From Mesorhabditis belari (lineage: Eukaryota > Nematoda > Chromadorea > Rhabditida > Rhabditidae), in contig CAUEEP010000873.1 in the NCBI GenBank assembly GCA_958450365.1, forward strand, positions 372,001 through 436,000: a stretch of 64,000 bases of DNA, read 5' to 3'. The notes under the pieces are model-generated. The model saw only the letters and a list, made by a program, of their open reading frames with translations, made no database searches and had not been told where the DNA came from. The position numbers and the translations under genes were made by a program. How positions within the stretch are numbered: position 1 is the first letter of the stretch; each line of letters starts with the position of its first letter. Shown here one piece after another: positions 22,100 to 33,800 of this stretch.

Positions 22100-22335
22100 G
22101 CTATAGTTGAGATCATTTAGATCATTTAGATTGATCTTTTAGACCTTTTAGATGATCTTTTAGATCATTTAGATCATTTAGATGATCTTTTAGACCTTTT
22201 AGATGATCTTTTAGATCATTTAGATCATTTAGATCATTTAGATCATTTAGATCATTTAGATCATTTAGATGATCTTTTAGATGATCATTTAGATCATTTA
22301 GATCTTTTAGATCTTTTAGATGATCTTTGAGATCT
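22100..22335. repeat. GATCATTTA 9-bp array
   Basis: Units GATCATTTA, GATCTTTTA and GATGATCTTTTA. It lies directly upstream of the receptor start codon. Confidence 0.92.
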
Positions 22336-22349
22336 TTGATTTGATTTAA

Positions 22350-22436
22350 AATCTACTCACGCAACGAAGATCCCTTGTAGAGCAGCTGGTGCATAAATGT
22401 TTGTCCAATTTGATGGCGTCAAATAATTCTCCTTTA
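22350..22436 (-). pseudogene. Duplicated first exon of the chemoreceptor, start codon lost
   Basis: The minus strand repeats the first receptor exon and its GTGAGTAGATTT donor (TPSNWTNIYAPAALQGIF against NTYAPAAL in the used exon). The ATG is replaced by AAG (AAAGGAGAATTATTTG). The copies are separated by the 9-bp array at 22100-22335. Confidence 0.75.
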
Positions 22437-22699
22437 GATCAGATCATTTGAGATCAGAAATCTTTTAGAAAATCAAAAAAAGCTGAAATTTCATTTCATT
22501 TTTCTATTTCGAGATGTAAATGTTAACTGAAAAGAGAAAAAGAAACAACAAATTGTACAGAAATTAACAGGAAAAGACACAATTGTACAGAAATTGGATA
22601 CAGTTCATGAAAATGAAGCTTAATGAAATGAAATTTAATGAAATGAAATTTAATGAAATTAAATTTAATGAAATGAAATGAAATTGAAACATGAATTGA

Positions 22700-24690
22700 A
22701 ACATTATTGGGTTGATGAATTGAAAACTGCCGGCTATTGTCATATGTGACAGTTTGAGCACTTTCTTCAAAAGAAACCCATTTTGGTGTCAATGGAAAAG
22801 TTGTAGAGAATCAAAAATCAAGCTTATATCCAAATTTCCTAAAAGAAACACTTAGTAGTTTCGCTTGTGTTCTGTGTGTGCGTTCTGTGTCTTGTGTGTA
22901 CTTTGTGTTCTTTGTCCGGCCGCGTAATCGCTCGTCGTCTGGCGCAGGGCTTTTACATAACCCCCTTCCATCTCCCTTTACCAAACGAACCTGACCGGCT
23001 CCGAATCCTCAAATTGGACATTGACTTCTCCTCAAATCAAGGTTAATCTCAATTTATTGGGTCGGTGAATTGGAAACTGCCGGCTATTGTCATGTGTGAC
23101 AGTTTAAGCACTTTCTTCAAAAGAAACCCATTTTGGTGTCAATGGAAAAGTTGTAGAGAATCAAAAATCAAGCTTAGATCCAAATTTTCAGAACGATTCA
23201 AAAACTGGTTTTCAAGAAATGCTAAAATTTACGAGTTTTCACAAAACTTGCATTTTAAGCGAAACTACTAAGTGTATCTTTTTGGAAATTTGGCTATAAG
23301 CCTAATTTTTGATTCTCTACAACTTTTCTATTGACACCAAAATGGGTTTCTTTTGAAGAAAGTGCTCAAACTGGGACGTCTCCAGTCCTCCATTTTTGAG
23401 TCTCACACTTGTCTCACTCACAAACCAAAATCCTACTACGTAAGAGGAATCCGCAAATTGCCTGTAAAATGAGCAGAAGTCGTCAATAATAATGGAAATT
23501 ATTTGGAATGAATTCATGGTTTTATGTTGAATAAATTTTCGTTCAAAGTCCGGCAGGTTTCAATTCACCAACTCACCAATTTCAATTCAATTCAATCCAA
23601 TTCAATTCAATTCAATTCACAAGTAAGTTGTGTTTAAAACCTTTTACCTCGCTCTAAAATAAACTAAAATAAAATAAAACTGACTCGCTCTAAAATAAAC
23701 AGCCTTGGTTGGGAACTTTTGGCACATCCCCCATACAGTCCAGACCTTGCCCCTTCTGATTACTATTTATTCCGGACCATGAGTCATGAGCTTGCGGGAG
23801 AATACTTCGATTCGAAAGAAGCAGTCAAAAATTGGCTCGAGAAGTTTTTCGATTCAAAACCAAAATCCTACCACGAAAGAGGAATCCGCAAATTGCCTGT
23901 AAAATGGGCGGAAGTCGTCAATAATAATGGAAATCATTTGAAATGAGTTTATGGTTTTATTTTCAATAAATTTTAGTTCAAAGTGCGGCAGTTTTCAGCT
24001 CACCAACCCAATAGATTTGAGTACATTTTGAGGATAGACGACCGTTAATGCAATCAAATACAGCGAACAGTTGGACAAGGTAAATGAATTGCTGAAGAAG
24101 AATAGGTCCTCAAAGTCAAAGATCGTTCTCCTCCACGGCAACGCGCGCGCCTTATTTGGCAAAACTGACTCGCTGGTTCAATGCTGTTGTTTTTTTTTTA
24201 TCTGCGAGTCCCGCGAAATAGCCTTTTCAATTCACCAACCCAATATTTGCCACATTGAATCCGAAACAAACTCAAGACGAACTCGATTCGAATCAGAAGT
24301 CAAGAAAAGTGGTTCGCTTGTGAAATAAAATTTCTTCTAATTCTATCATAATATTGGGTTGGTGAATTGAAAACTGCGGGCTATTTCGCGGGACTCGAAA
24401 ATAAAAAAAAACAACAGCATTGAACCAGCTGAAAGGGGGCTTGGTTACTTCAACATTTCCTCAAACTGACTCTAAAATAAATAGCCTTGTTAGGGAACTT
24501 TTGGTGCATCCCGCATCCAGTCCAGACCTCGCCCCTTTTGACTACTATCTATTCCGGATCTTGAGCTATTCCGGATCATGAGCTATTCCGGATCATGAGC
24601 TATTCCGGATCATGAGCTATTCCGGATCATGAGCTATTCCGGATCATCAATGAAATTGAAATTACTCATAAAAATTTCATTTTCAATTTT
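22700..24690. mobile_element. Cluster of mariner fragments with TTGGGTTGGTGAATTG ends
   Basis: Left ends start at about 22710, 23060 and 24356. Right ends (CAATTCACCAACCCAAT) lie near 23575, 24010 and 24240. The plus-strand frame at 23719-23946 is a mariner transposase tail: HPPYSPDLAPSDYYLFR, then RGIRKLPVKWAEVVNNNG. A second piece near 24115 (KIVLLHGNARALF) is the motif that normally reads LLHDNARPH, here with the catalytic Asp changed to Gly. 23040-23380 also contains an inverted pair that would fold back. 24545-24650 is a 17-bp GAGCTATTCCGGATCAT array. No copy can be active. Confidence 0.8.
22948..23041 (+). CDS. Orphan exon, unrecognised protein
   Basis: 94 bp between acceptor GGCGCAG and donor CAAG|GTTAATC, ending in phase 1. 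It encodes GFYITPFHLPLPNEP and then DRLRILKLDIDFSSNQ, with coding-like composition. It lies between two mariner fragments. A possible last exon begins at 26516 (acceptor TTTTCAG): read in matching phase it gives VDQNSREAE and TAA at 26545-26547, but the same DNA is also open in phase 0, so the link is unproven. Confidence 0.3.
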
Positions 24691-25295
24691 CTAGAATTTC
24701 GATAGATTTTTGTATGAAAAAATGTGAAAAATAATGATTCTAAGGGATACGAGAAAGTTTTCTGACATTTATTTATTATATACTTTCTCAGAATATCTAA
24801 AAAATGTAGATTATGTCTTAAATTGTGTCTTTTGAGTCACAAAAAGCCCAAATAGTTTGAAATAAAAATTTTCGGGACACTACGTCAGTCATGAAAAACT
24901 CTAATCTCAATTTTTAACTGTTTCATCAAACTTTGTGATTACCCTGGGGATTTAGAAAAGATCAGGGAGATTAAAGGGATACAAAATCGAGATTAGAAAA
25001 CGATTTTTCACCTAAATTTTGCGTTTTACTTCTGTAAAATTGAATGAGTCTAGAATTATGGTAATCTTTATCATTTAAATCAATCATTTAAACTGTTTTC
25101 GTCTATCTGGATGTCACGCAAGAGTCTCATGATGCTCAAGAGGTGCTCAAGAAGCCGGCGGGGATGATCGCTGGGATTGAATTTAGCTCAGTTGAGTTTA
25201 GCGTAACTTTAAAAGACAAGTGTCAGCCATTTAAACTTTTTTCGTCTATCTGGATGTCACGCAAGCTTTTCTCAGTAACAGCTTCAAAATCCCAC
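24690..25295. other. AT-rich stretch with two short direct repeats, no gene
   Basis: TTCGTCTATCTGGATGTCAC with flanks occurs at about 25096 and 25240. TCTAGAATTATG(G/C)TAATC occurs at about 25050 and 25405. The repeats bracket the DNA next to the guanylyl-cyclase-like exon. Confidence 0.5.
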
Positions 25296-25405
25296 CCGAT
25301 CCACAAGCTGGGCCAAGCACCACATCGACATTTCTCTCCTTCATCAAGTAGACGGCAATCCCGGCCGCATTTGCCTCCGTGCAATCGGTGTAATTCACAA
25401 TGAAT
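25296..25405 (-). pseudogene. Receptor guanylyl cyclase ligand-domain exon fragment
   Basis: 110 bp minus-strand exon (acceptor ATTCTAG, donor CGG|GTGGGA, phase 2 to phase 1). It encodes FIVNYTDCTEANAAGIAVY and then KERNVDVVLGPACGS. The YTDC and (V/I)GP.C patterns belong to the ANF-receptor extracellular domain of nematode receptor guanylyl cyclases, which signal through cGMP at sensory cilia. A following piece in matching phase at about 25167-25200 gives AIIPAGFLSTS but then meets TGA. No kinase-homology or cyclase exon is present within several kb, so I treat it as a relic, with a live gene using distant exons as the alternative. Confidence 0.5.
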
Positions 25406-25681
25406 CTAGAATTATGCTAATCTTTATCAAATCTTTATCAAATTCAAGCATTTCAATACTCAAATTCGATTGTATCCAACAAATGGATGCGAGCGATTTC
25501 CCCAAGAGCTACAGCGATCACTCTTTTAGCTTTTAACTCTTTTAATAACTTTTAACAGTTCACCGTTTTCCACAGAGCCTCATCCATATTCCATATCCAT
25601 TTGAATAGTTTCACCGAGTTTTAGAGTCAGAAGCCATCCAGAAGAGGATGAGGAGGTAAAAAAAGAACGTCCGTTAAACAG

Positions 25682-25850
25682 GATTCATAGCTGTCAGGTT
25701 CATAGCTGTCAGGTTCATAGCTGTCAGGTTCATAGCTGTCAGGTTCATAGCTGTCAGGTTCATAGCTGTCAGGTTCATAGCTGTCAGGTTCATAGCTGTC
25801 AGGTTCATAGCTGTCAGGTTCATAGCTGTCAGGTTCATAGCGCATAAGAT
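25682..25850. repeat. 15-bp array grown from the fold-back tip
   Basis: Eleven copies of TTCATAGCTGTCAGG leading directly into the fold-back end TTCATAGCGCATAAG. Confidence 0.92.
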
Positions 25851-26184
25851 CTCCCCCCAAGCTGACAAAAGGTTCTGAGACGGCACAGGTAAAGCTTGTT
25901 GTCATCTTGGGAGGAGGTCTATGCGCTATGAACCATGGTTTAACGGAGATTCTCATCTCGGAAATCCGTTGAACGATTTGTGTCTACTGTTATCATATAT
26001 CAAACAGGATTCATAACGCATAAGATCTCCCCCAAAGATGACAAAAGGTTCTGAGACGGCACAGGTAAAACTTGTTTCATCAAAATTTGTCCACTCAAAA
26101 AAGAGTTAATAAAGTGAACTCGTTTCAGGCTACTTCTTTCTAAAATCACAACATTTCAACTTGAATTACTCGTGATAAAAGCAC

Positions 26185-26400
26185 TGACGATCGTAACTCA
26201 CTGACGATCTTAGCTCACTGACGATCTTAACTCACTGACGATCGTAACTCACTGACGATCGTAACTCACTGACGATCTTAGCTCACTGACGATCTTAACT
26301 CACTGACGATCTTAACTCACTGACGATCTTAGCTCACTGACCATCTTAGCTCACTGACGATCTCAACTCACAGACGATCTTAACTCAAACGTTAAACGTT
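26185..26400. repeat. 17-bp CTCACTGACGATCTTAA array
   Basis: About 12 copies with A/G and T/C variants. Confidence 0.92.
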
Positions 26401-26914
26401 AAATCTTAACTCAAACATAACCACAATAAAAAGAAAACGAGAACAAGAACTTGTTAGCTTTACAAGTTTTTACAAGAGTTGAATTTGGGTTTTTTAATAT
26501 TTTGTTCATTTTCAGGAGTCGATCAAAACTCTCGTGAAGCAGAATAAACTGTTTGAGCACAGAGCTTCGTTTTACAACCCTAGCAACCCTTAAAACTTTT
26601 TTTTTTGCTTCCAATTGACGTGTCATTGTAGGCAATTCATTGTGAAACTCTAAACACACTTTCTAAACAATTATTCATACTCTGAAATAGATCTGTCCAT
26701 CCATCCGCGTCACTAAGGTTCTCCCTTTTGTTCGTTCGTATTCCCCACACTGAAGCATGCAAATATTGAGTCATTTTCTAACTTTATCAACTTTATCTAC
26801 CTCCAAAGCTTTCACATCGATTCACTTTTCTCATTTTTGCTAATAGTTCTAATTATGGTTAATATAAAGTTTTATTTATTTATTTATGAATTAAAGCATA
26901 AATTTAACTCAATT

Positions 26915-27260
26915 AGTTACCCTCAAACCTTGACAGAAGTAAACTTTGACAGCAGTAAACTTATCCTTAACCTTGACAGAAGTAAACTTTGGGCAGTAAA
27001 CTTATCCTTAACCTTGACAGAAGTAAACTTTGACAGCAGTAAACTTATCCTTAACCTTGACAGAAGTAAACTTTGAGAGCAGTAAACTTATCCTTAACCT
27101 TGACAGAAGTAAACTTTGAGAGCAGTAAACTTATCCTTAACCTTGACAGAAGTAAACTTTGACAGCAGTACCCTTAACCTTGACAGAAGTAAACTTTTCT
27201 TTCCTCAAAAGGATTTAAACAGCTTTCAATTTTTCGCATAGACAGCAGTAAACTTTTCCT
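26915..27260. repeat. 44-bp array
   Basis: Units of CCTTGACAGAAGTAAAC followed by TTTGACAGCAGTAAAC and TTATCCTTAA, about six copies. 27260-27600 holds no gene that I can support. Confidence 0.9.
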
Positions 27261-28174
27261 TCCTCAAAAGGTTTAAACAACCTTTCATTTTCATACTTTC
27301 ACAGGTGAAATCAGAGTGAACAGGTGGATTTTCTTGATTTCCATAATTCTAATTCAATCTGGAATGGATTGGAGAATATTGGAAGGAGTGAAGGAAACCA
27401 TTGAGAAATCCATCGCTGAAGGAAACCATTGAGAGCTGAGAGCTCCGGCTACTTACACTTACTCACTTTTCGCTTTCCAGAAGCCATCCGGCCAGCCAGA
27501 AGAGGACGAGGAAAAGGCAGATTTCTAATGCAAATCATTGCGAAATTTTTCACAATCCGAATCACAACAGATAACCAAAAAAAAAGAACTAGAAAAACAC
27601 AGGATTCATAGCGCATAAGATCTCCCCCCAAGCTGATAAGCTTTACCTATGCCGTCTCAGAACCTTTTGTCATCTTGGGGGGAGGTCTTATGCGCTATGA
27701 ATTGTTAAGGATCATGGCAGCGGATGTTCTCCGTGCGCCTGAGTCAGAACAAGACTAGGTAAAATCCCATGGTCTGAAGTCGTGAAGAACGGATCCATGG
27801 CGCATAAGACCTTCCCCCAAGCTGACAAAAGGTTCTGAGACGGCACAGGTAAAGCCTGTCATCTTGGGAGGAGGTCTTATGCGCTATGAACCATGGTTTA
27901 ACGGACATTCTCATCTCGGAAATCCGTTGAACGATTTGTGTCTACTGTTATCATATTATTATCGACTGTTATTTCTAGAGAGGATTTGAAAATTTGAAAT
28001 TTGTTATTTGAAAAGGTTAGCCTTTTTCTTAGATAGTACAATTGATTTACTTAAAAGCTGGTCAAGTTTCATTTTCATTCTCACAGTTCATTTTCAGAAG
28101 AAACTTCTACTCGAAGACTTACTATAAATTGTTGGTAAAGCTTGTTGTCATCTTGGGGGGAGGTCTTATGCGCT

Positions 28175-28275
28175 ATGAACCTGACAGCTATGAACCTGAC
28201 AGCTATGAACCTGACAGCTATGAACCTGACAGCTATGAACCTGACAGCTATGAACCTGACAGCTATGAACCCTGT
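28175..28275. repeat. 15-bp array, reverse complement of 25682-25850
   Basis: Seven copies of TATGAACCTGACAGC following the fold-back end TTATGCGC. Confidence 0.92.
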
Positions 28276-28999
28276 TTAACGGGCATTCTTTTTTATACCC
28301 ATAAAATAAAAAAAGTTTTTTATAAAATCGATTGCCACACAGTAAATTTTGTGCGTTCTTTCTTTCTCTGGGATCATAGAAAAAAAAGGTAAAGGGGGCG
28401 AGTACGAGGACGAGCTGAGAAGGCACAGGACAAAATTTTCGCTGGAAAATCTGTGTCTTTTAAATAGGTATAGGTTTTTAGGCTCAAAATTATAGGCTTG
28501 ATGTTGCCTCATCCATATTCCATATCCATTTGAATAGTTTCTCCGAGTTTTAGAGTCAGAAGCCAGCCAGAAGAGGATGAGGAGGTAAAAAAAGAACGTC
28601 CGTTAAACAGGATTCATAGCGCATAAGATCTCTCCCCAAAGATGACAACAAGCTTTACCTGTGCCGTCTCGAAACCTTTGTGTCAGAACCTAATCTCACA
28701 GTTCACTTTCAGAAGAAGCCTCTATTTGAAGGCTTACTATAAATTGTTGGTAAAGCTTGTTGTCATCTTGGGAGGAGGTCTTATGCGCTGTGAATCCGGT
28801 TCTTCACGACTTCAGACCATGGGATTTTACCAAGTCTTGTTCCGACTCAGGCGTTACGGAGAACATCCGTTGCCATGATCCTTAACAATTCATAGCGCAT
28901 AAGACCTCCCCCAAGATGACAAAAGGTTCTGAGATTGCACAGGTAAAGCTTGTTTTCATCTTGGTGGGGGGGGTCTTATGCGCTATGAACTATTGTTTA

Positions 29000-29440
29000 A
29001 CGGACATTCTCATCTCGGAAATCTGTTGCACGATTTGTGTCGACTTCTTATCGACTGCTATTTCTGGAGTAAAGTTTTCTTTTCTCAACAACTTTCAATT
29101 TTTCGCATTAAGAAAAGCAGTTTTCTTTTCTCAAAGTTCTCAAAGTTTTCTTTTCTCCAAAAGATTTAAACCGCCTTCAAATTTTCATACTTTCACAGGT
29201 GAAATCAGTGTGAACAGGTGGGATTTTCTTGGTTTCCATAATTTAAATTCGATCGTCACTCGAATAATTCGTATTTTAGTGGGCAAAAATTTGAAATTCC
29301 AACCCTTAACCATGATCTATTTGATGGAAATTGGCGATGAGAAATGGAAATTCTTTGTTTGTCTACTTGTCGATGTCAAAGCTTTGAGGGTAGAGAAGTT
29401 AGCTTACCAAAATTGAAGATTTAAAAAACAAAAAGATAAC
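29000..29440. other. Unique stretch, possible exon not supported
   Basis: A frame at about 29275-29416 (LTMIYLMEIGDEKWKFF) follows TATTTTAG but has no clear donor or partner exon. Confidence 0.3.
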
Positions 29441-29443
29441 TAT

Positions 29444-30060
29444 ACAGTACTGGACAATGAAATATGATATTTGAAAAAACGATCGTCACTTTCGCGCGTC
29501 TGTAATTTGCAGTTGCAGTTGCAGTTCAGGTCGATCCCCTTGCTTCCCCTTGCACTCATTTGTAATCTATTCGTCATTTTATCACATTAATCATTTATAT
29601 ACAGTACTGGACAATGAAATATGATATTTGAAAAAACGATCGTCACTTTCGCGCGTCTGTAACTCCCTTGTCTTTACCGTATTTCTAAATATTAATATTA
29701 ATTAATATTGTGTAGCGCTTGAAAAGAGCTTTCAGAAAATGTATAACACTAATAGTTTAAACTCAAAGACAAGGGAGTTACAGACGCGCGAAAGTGACGA
29801 TCTTTTTTCAAATATGATATTTCATTGTCCAGTACTGTATATATATTTCGTAATCGGTTTGCTATATCGGATTGTGGCCGGATTAGGACGTCCGAAACCG
29901 ACCACAAGATAATCAATGGTCGGATTCGGTCGGATATTAATCTATCTATCTATCTATCTACACTACTGGACAATGAAATATGATATTTGAAAAAACGATC
30001 GTCACTTTCGCGCGTCTGTAACTCCCTTGTCTTTACCGTATTTCTAAATATTAATATTTT
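29444..30060. mobile_element. Tc1-like MITE family 3, one full and two partial copies
   Basis: The full copy is 29602-29837 (236 bp, TA on both sides) with ends CAGTACTGGACAATGAAAT and its complement. The inverted repeats are about 75 bp and include TTTCGCGCGTCTGTAACTCC. Partial copies start at 29446 and 29962. The CAGT.CTGG end is characteristic of Tc1-type elements. Confidence 0.88.
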
Positions 30061-30182
30061 TAAAAAAACTCACGTGTCATCCCATCGAAAATAAAGAAAA
30101 GCGAGCGAGTCGAAAGCTTCCGCTAACACAGAGATATCAGGATGAGTGTAAGGCACTGTAAATCGATATAGATAGATAGATA

Positions 30183-30414
30183 CAGTACTGGACAATGAAA
30201 TATGATATTTGAAAAAACGATCGTCACTTTCGCGCGTCTGTAACTCCGTTGTCTTTGAGTTTAAACTATTAGTGTTATACATTTTCTGAAAGCTCTTTTC
30301 AAGGGCTACACAATGGTAATATTAATATTTAGAAATACGGTAAAGACAAGGGAGTTACAGACGCGCGAAAGTGACGATCGTTTTTCAAATATCATATTTC
30401 ATTGTCCAGTAGTG
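30183..30414. mobile_element. Tc1-like MITE family 3, full copy (232 bp)
   Basis: Ends CAGTACTGGACAATG and CATTGTCCAGTAGTG. TA on both sides. Confidence 0.88.
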
Positions 30415-30454
30415 TATATCAATTCATTTAAAAAAAAAAGTTTAATGGAAATGC

Positions 30455-30525
30455 AGAAATTACCGGGGTTCGAACCCTCGACACACCGCACCGGAGACAG
30501 CCGTCAATTTGCATGCGAAAACCAA
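30455..30525 (-). repeat. tRNA-like sequence (SINE relic)
   Basis: On the minus strand GAGGGTTCGAACCCCGGTAA forms a T-arm and B-box. The upstream part does not give a proper anticodon arm. Confidence 0.4.
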
Positions 30526-30806
30526 ACAGAACTTATACTCGCGACTTTAGGGTACAGAAATTTAGATAGAGCGTAAGTTGTCAAAACACTCAAAATTATC
30601 AAAAAACCGACTTTTTTCACAAAAAAGAAAACTTATTATTAAAAGCTTTAAAAGCTTTTTTATAGGATTTAAATTAAAAACTAAAATTGAAAGCTAAAAT
30701 TGAAATACGATAGCTTTTTAATACGATAGTTTTTGTTTCCTTTCATCTAGCGCTTTTTCAGTAAAAAAAATCCGATTTCTAGCCTTTTCCCCATCTCCAA
30801 TCATCG

Positions 30807-33800
30807 ATGTATTCATTTGCCATACTTCAATCGATTCTCCTCTCATTTCTTCTCATCATTTACATTCCTTATCTTTATATTATCGCCACATCAACAATAT
30901 TTCATGTGAATCTCACTCGAATCATTGTTTTCACCAAAGTCCACACAATGTTAATGATGCTTACAAAGCTGATGATCACTTTATGGGAATTGGGAATTGT
31001 TGAAAAGAAAGGTTATTGAGAATTTTGGCTTTAGCTTAAGAATTCTAGAAGGCTTCTTAAGCTTCTTAAGAATTCTAGAAGGCTTCTTAAGCTTCTTAAG
31101 AATTCTAGAAGGCTTCTTAAGAATTCTAGAAGGCTTCTTAAGAATTCTAGAAGGCTTCTTAAGAATTCTAGAAGGCTTCTTGAGCTTCTTAAGAATTCTA
31201 GAAGGCTTCTTGAGCTTCTTAAGAATTCTAGAAGGCTTCTTAAGCTTCTTAAGAATTCTAGAAGGCTTCTTAAGAATTCTAGAAGGCTTCTTAAGAATTC
31301 TAGAAGGCTTCTTAAGAATTCTAGAAGGCTTCTTGAGCTTCTTAAGAATTCTAGAAGGCTTCTTGAGCTTCTTAAGAATTCTAGAAGGCTTCTTGAGCTT
31401 CTTAAGAATTCTAGAAGGCTTCTTAAGCTTCTTAAGAATTCTAGAAGGCTTCTTAAGAATTCTAGAAGGCTTCTTGAGCTTCTTAAGAATTCTAGAAGGC
31501 TTCTTAAGAATTGTAGAAGGCTTCTTAAGCTTCTTAAGAATTCCAGAAGGCTTCTTAAGAACTCTAGAAGGTTTCTTAAGCTTATTAAGGATTCTAGAAG
31601 GCTTCTTAAGCTCCTTAAGAATTCTAGAAGACTTCTTAAGCTTCTTAAGAATTCTAGAAGGCTTTTTGAGCTTCTTAAGAAGCCTTAAGAAGCTTATGAA
31701 TTAAGAATTCAAATAAGAATTCGGAATATCGAATACTTTTAACCAAAAAACAAAATTCTCACCAAATAAAGAAGAAATGCAGGCGATCCCTTTCTCGACC
31801 TCCCACTCATCATCCTCAGCTTAATGCGACTTCAAGCAATGTCCGTGGCTTTCACGATCTATCCCACAATTCTTGTTGAAAGGTTCGAATTTTTGAGTGG
31901 ATTTTGGTTGGTTGTAATCAAGTTTTTCTTCAATTAAGAAAATTCAATTTTATTGTATGATTTACGCTCATTTTAGTGGTAGAGAGCAAATGCTTCTCCC
32001 GTAGATAAATCTTCGGTTTTTGACGTAAACCAATCTGTCAGCCATTTACTTCCCTTCTTCTTCTCCCACTTCTTCGGAATCAAAGTATTGCCAAAGTATT
32101 GCCAAATCATTGCTCATCACCTGGAAATAATCAGAGGGTCGAGATCAGGGCTGTAATGAATGGACCATCACCTCCCATCCAATTTTAAAAAGAATCATCT
32201 TCCTTACGAATAACGATTACATCAAAACGGAGGAAATTCCCTATTACAAGAGATTTCTACAACTCCATAAATTACAACTGCAACTGCAACTACAACTACA
32301 TCTAGAATCATGTTGAAGAATGATTTTTCTCTTGGAGCTCTTTTTCTAGTAAAGATTTAGCTGACAGCATTTAGTTGGCAGCATTTAGTTGACAGCATTT
32401 AACTGAGTTGAGTTGAGTGTTGTCTTGCTATCCAAAAGTTGAGTTCCTAGTAGTTCCTAGTAGATAGACTCTTTCAAATCTCAGAGAATCCAATGGGTTT
32501 AGTGTAGAAAGAGTCGTCTTCCAAAAATGCGGTCTAGCATTATGGATGATTCTTCATGATTTTTCATAAAATTGCATTAGTTCATAGATGATTTTCTCTT
32601 GTAAAGATTTAGCTGACATGTCAAGCTGCTCATTTGATTAAGTTGAGTGTTGTCTTGCTTGCAAAAGTTCCCAGTAGATAGGCTCTTCCAAATCCCCGAG
32701 CATCGAGAGCACCGAGAGCATACTTCTCCGGGAAATTTGGCTTGACGTTGTGTTCGGGCATCTCTCCCTCAGCAACTCATTGACGCCTCCTCCGAAAGTT
32801 GACAGTTATAATCCATTTTCATTCCCCGACACAATAAAGAGTAAAAAAAAAAGATTTGCGTTCGTATTGAGAGAGATGAGCACTGATTTCTAACAAGTTC
32901 CCATTTCTGGGTTTCCGTGTCACATGTCCGTCGTTGGAGCTGATCCATTCACATTCTCAAGATTCGCTAAACACTAGAGGCCCTTGTATCGTTGTAGAAA
33001 TTCGTACAACATAATGCGCCCATATTGTTCTTCATCACGGCACCTAAAAGATCAACATTTCCCATGTTCCACCAACAAAACTTCAATTACCTCAACTCCT
33101 TCTCGTTCAGTTAATATTTTGGCTGCATTTTGATAGGATAGTATTGGGTTGATGCATAATTATCCGGACTTCTTTTTGCGTGCTTGTATCTTTTTTGTTT
33201 TGAAAGCTTTTTGTCTATTTCTTTTTTTAAAATATTCGTTATTCTTTAGTGAACAAAATGCGTGTCGACAATCATATCCATCTTCGCCATATCATGCTCT
33301 ACCACTTCGAAAAGGGATGGTCTGCCGCAGAGTCGTTTCGCGATCTCAAAGAACTTTTTGGTCAAGGAACAATTGGACGTGCAACAGTTTATGAATGGTT
33401 CGATCGTTTCAAGTCCGGTAACACAAGTGTTGATGATGAACCAGGAAGAGGACGGCCATCAGAATTCGATGACAAGGCACTTCTGGAAGCCGTTGAAGAA
33501 GACGAAAGCCTGACAACCAGAATGCTGGCAGATGAATTCAATGTTGACCAGTCAATATATTTACGAATAACGATTACATCAAAACGGAGGAAATTCCCTA
33601 TTACAAGAGATTTCTACAACTCCATAAATTACAACTGCAACTGCAACTACAACTACATTTTGATAGGATACAATAGATTTCTCTCTCTCTCTCTCCAACA
33701 GATCTCCATAGCTTTTCAATAGTTAAAAAACGTAAAGTAAATCTGCCAAGAATGAAAGTCGATTGTTTCCACAAGAGCCAATGTTCACTCTCACTTTCTA

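Larger units (their letters stand above)
25630..29000. mobile_element. Cluster of a fold-back element (TTCATAGCGCATAAGA ends)
   Basis: At least six full or partial copies (about 25843-25934, 26008-26070, 27604-27705, 27795-27895, 28615-28800, 28885-28990). Each pairs TTCATAGCGCATAAGATCTC with its complement around a core GGTTCTGAGACGGCACAGG. A flanking block (CCAGAAGAGGATGAGGAGG) is also copied at 25630 and 28565, with a GAGGACGAGG relative at 27490. No coding frame spans the copies. Confidence 0.75.

Noticed and set aside
30997..31704. 235-codon plus-strand frame rich in ILEGFL
   Set aside because: Product of the 21-bp array within intron 1 of the Sre-like gene.
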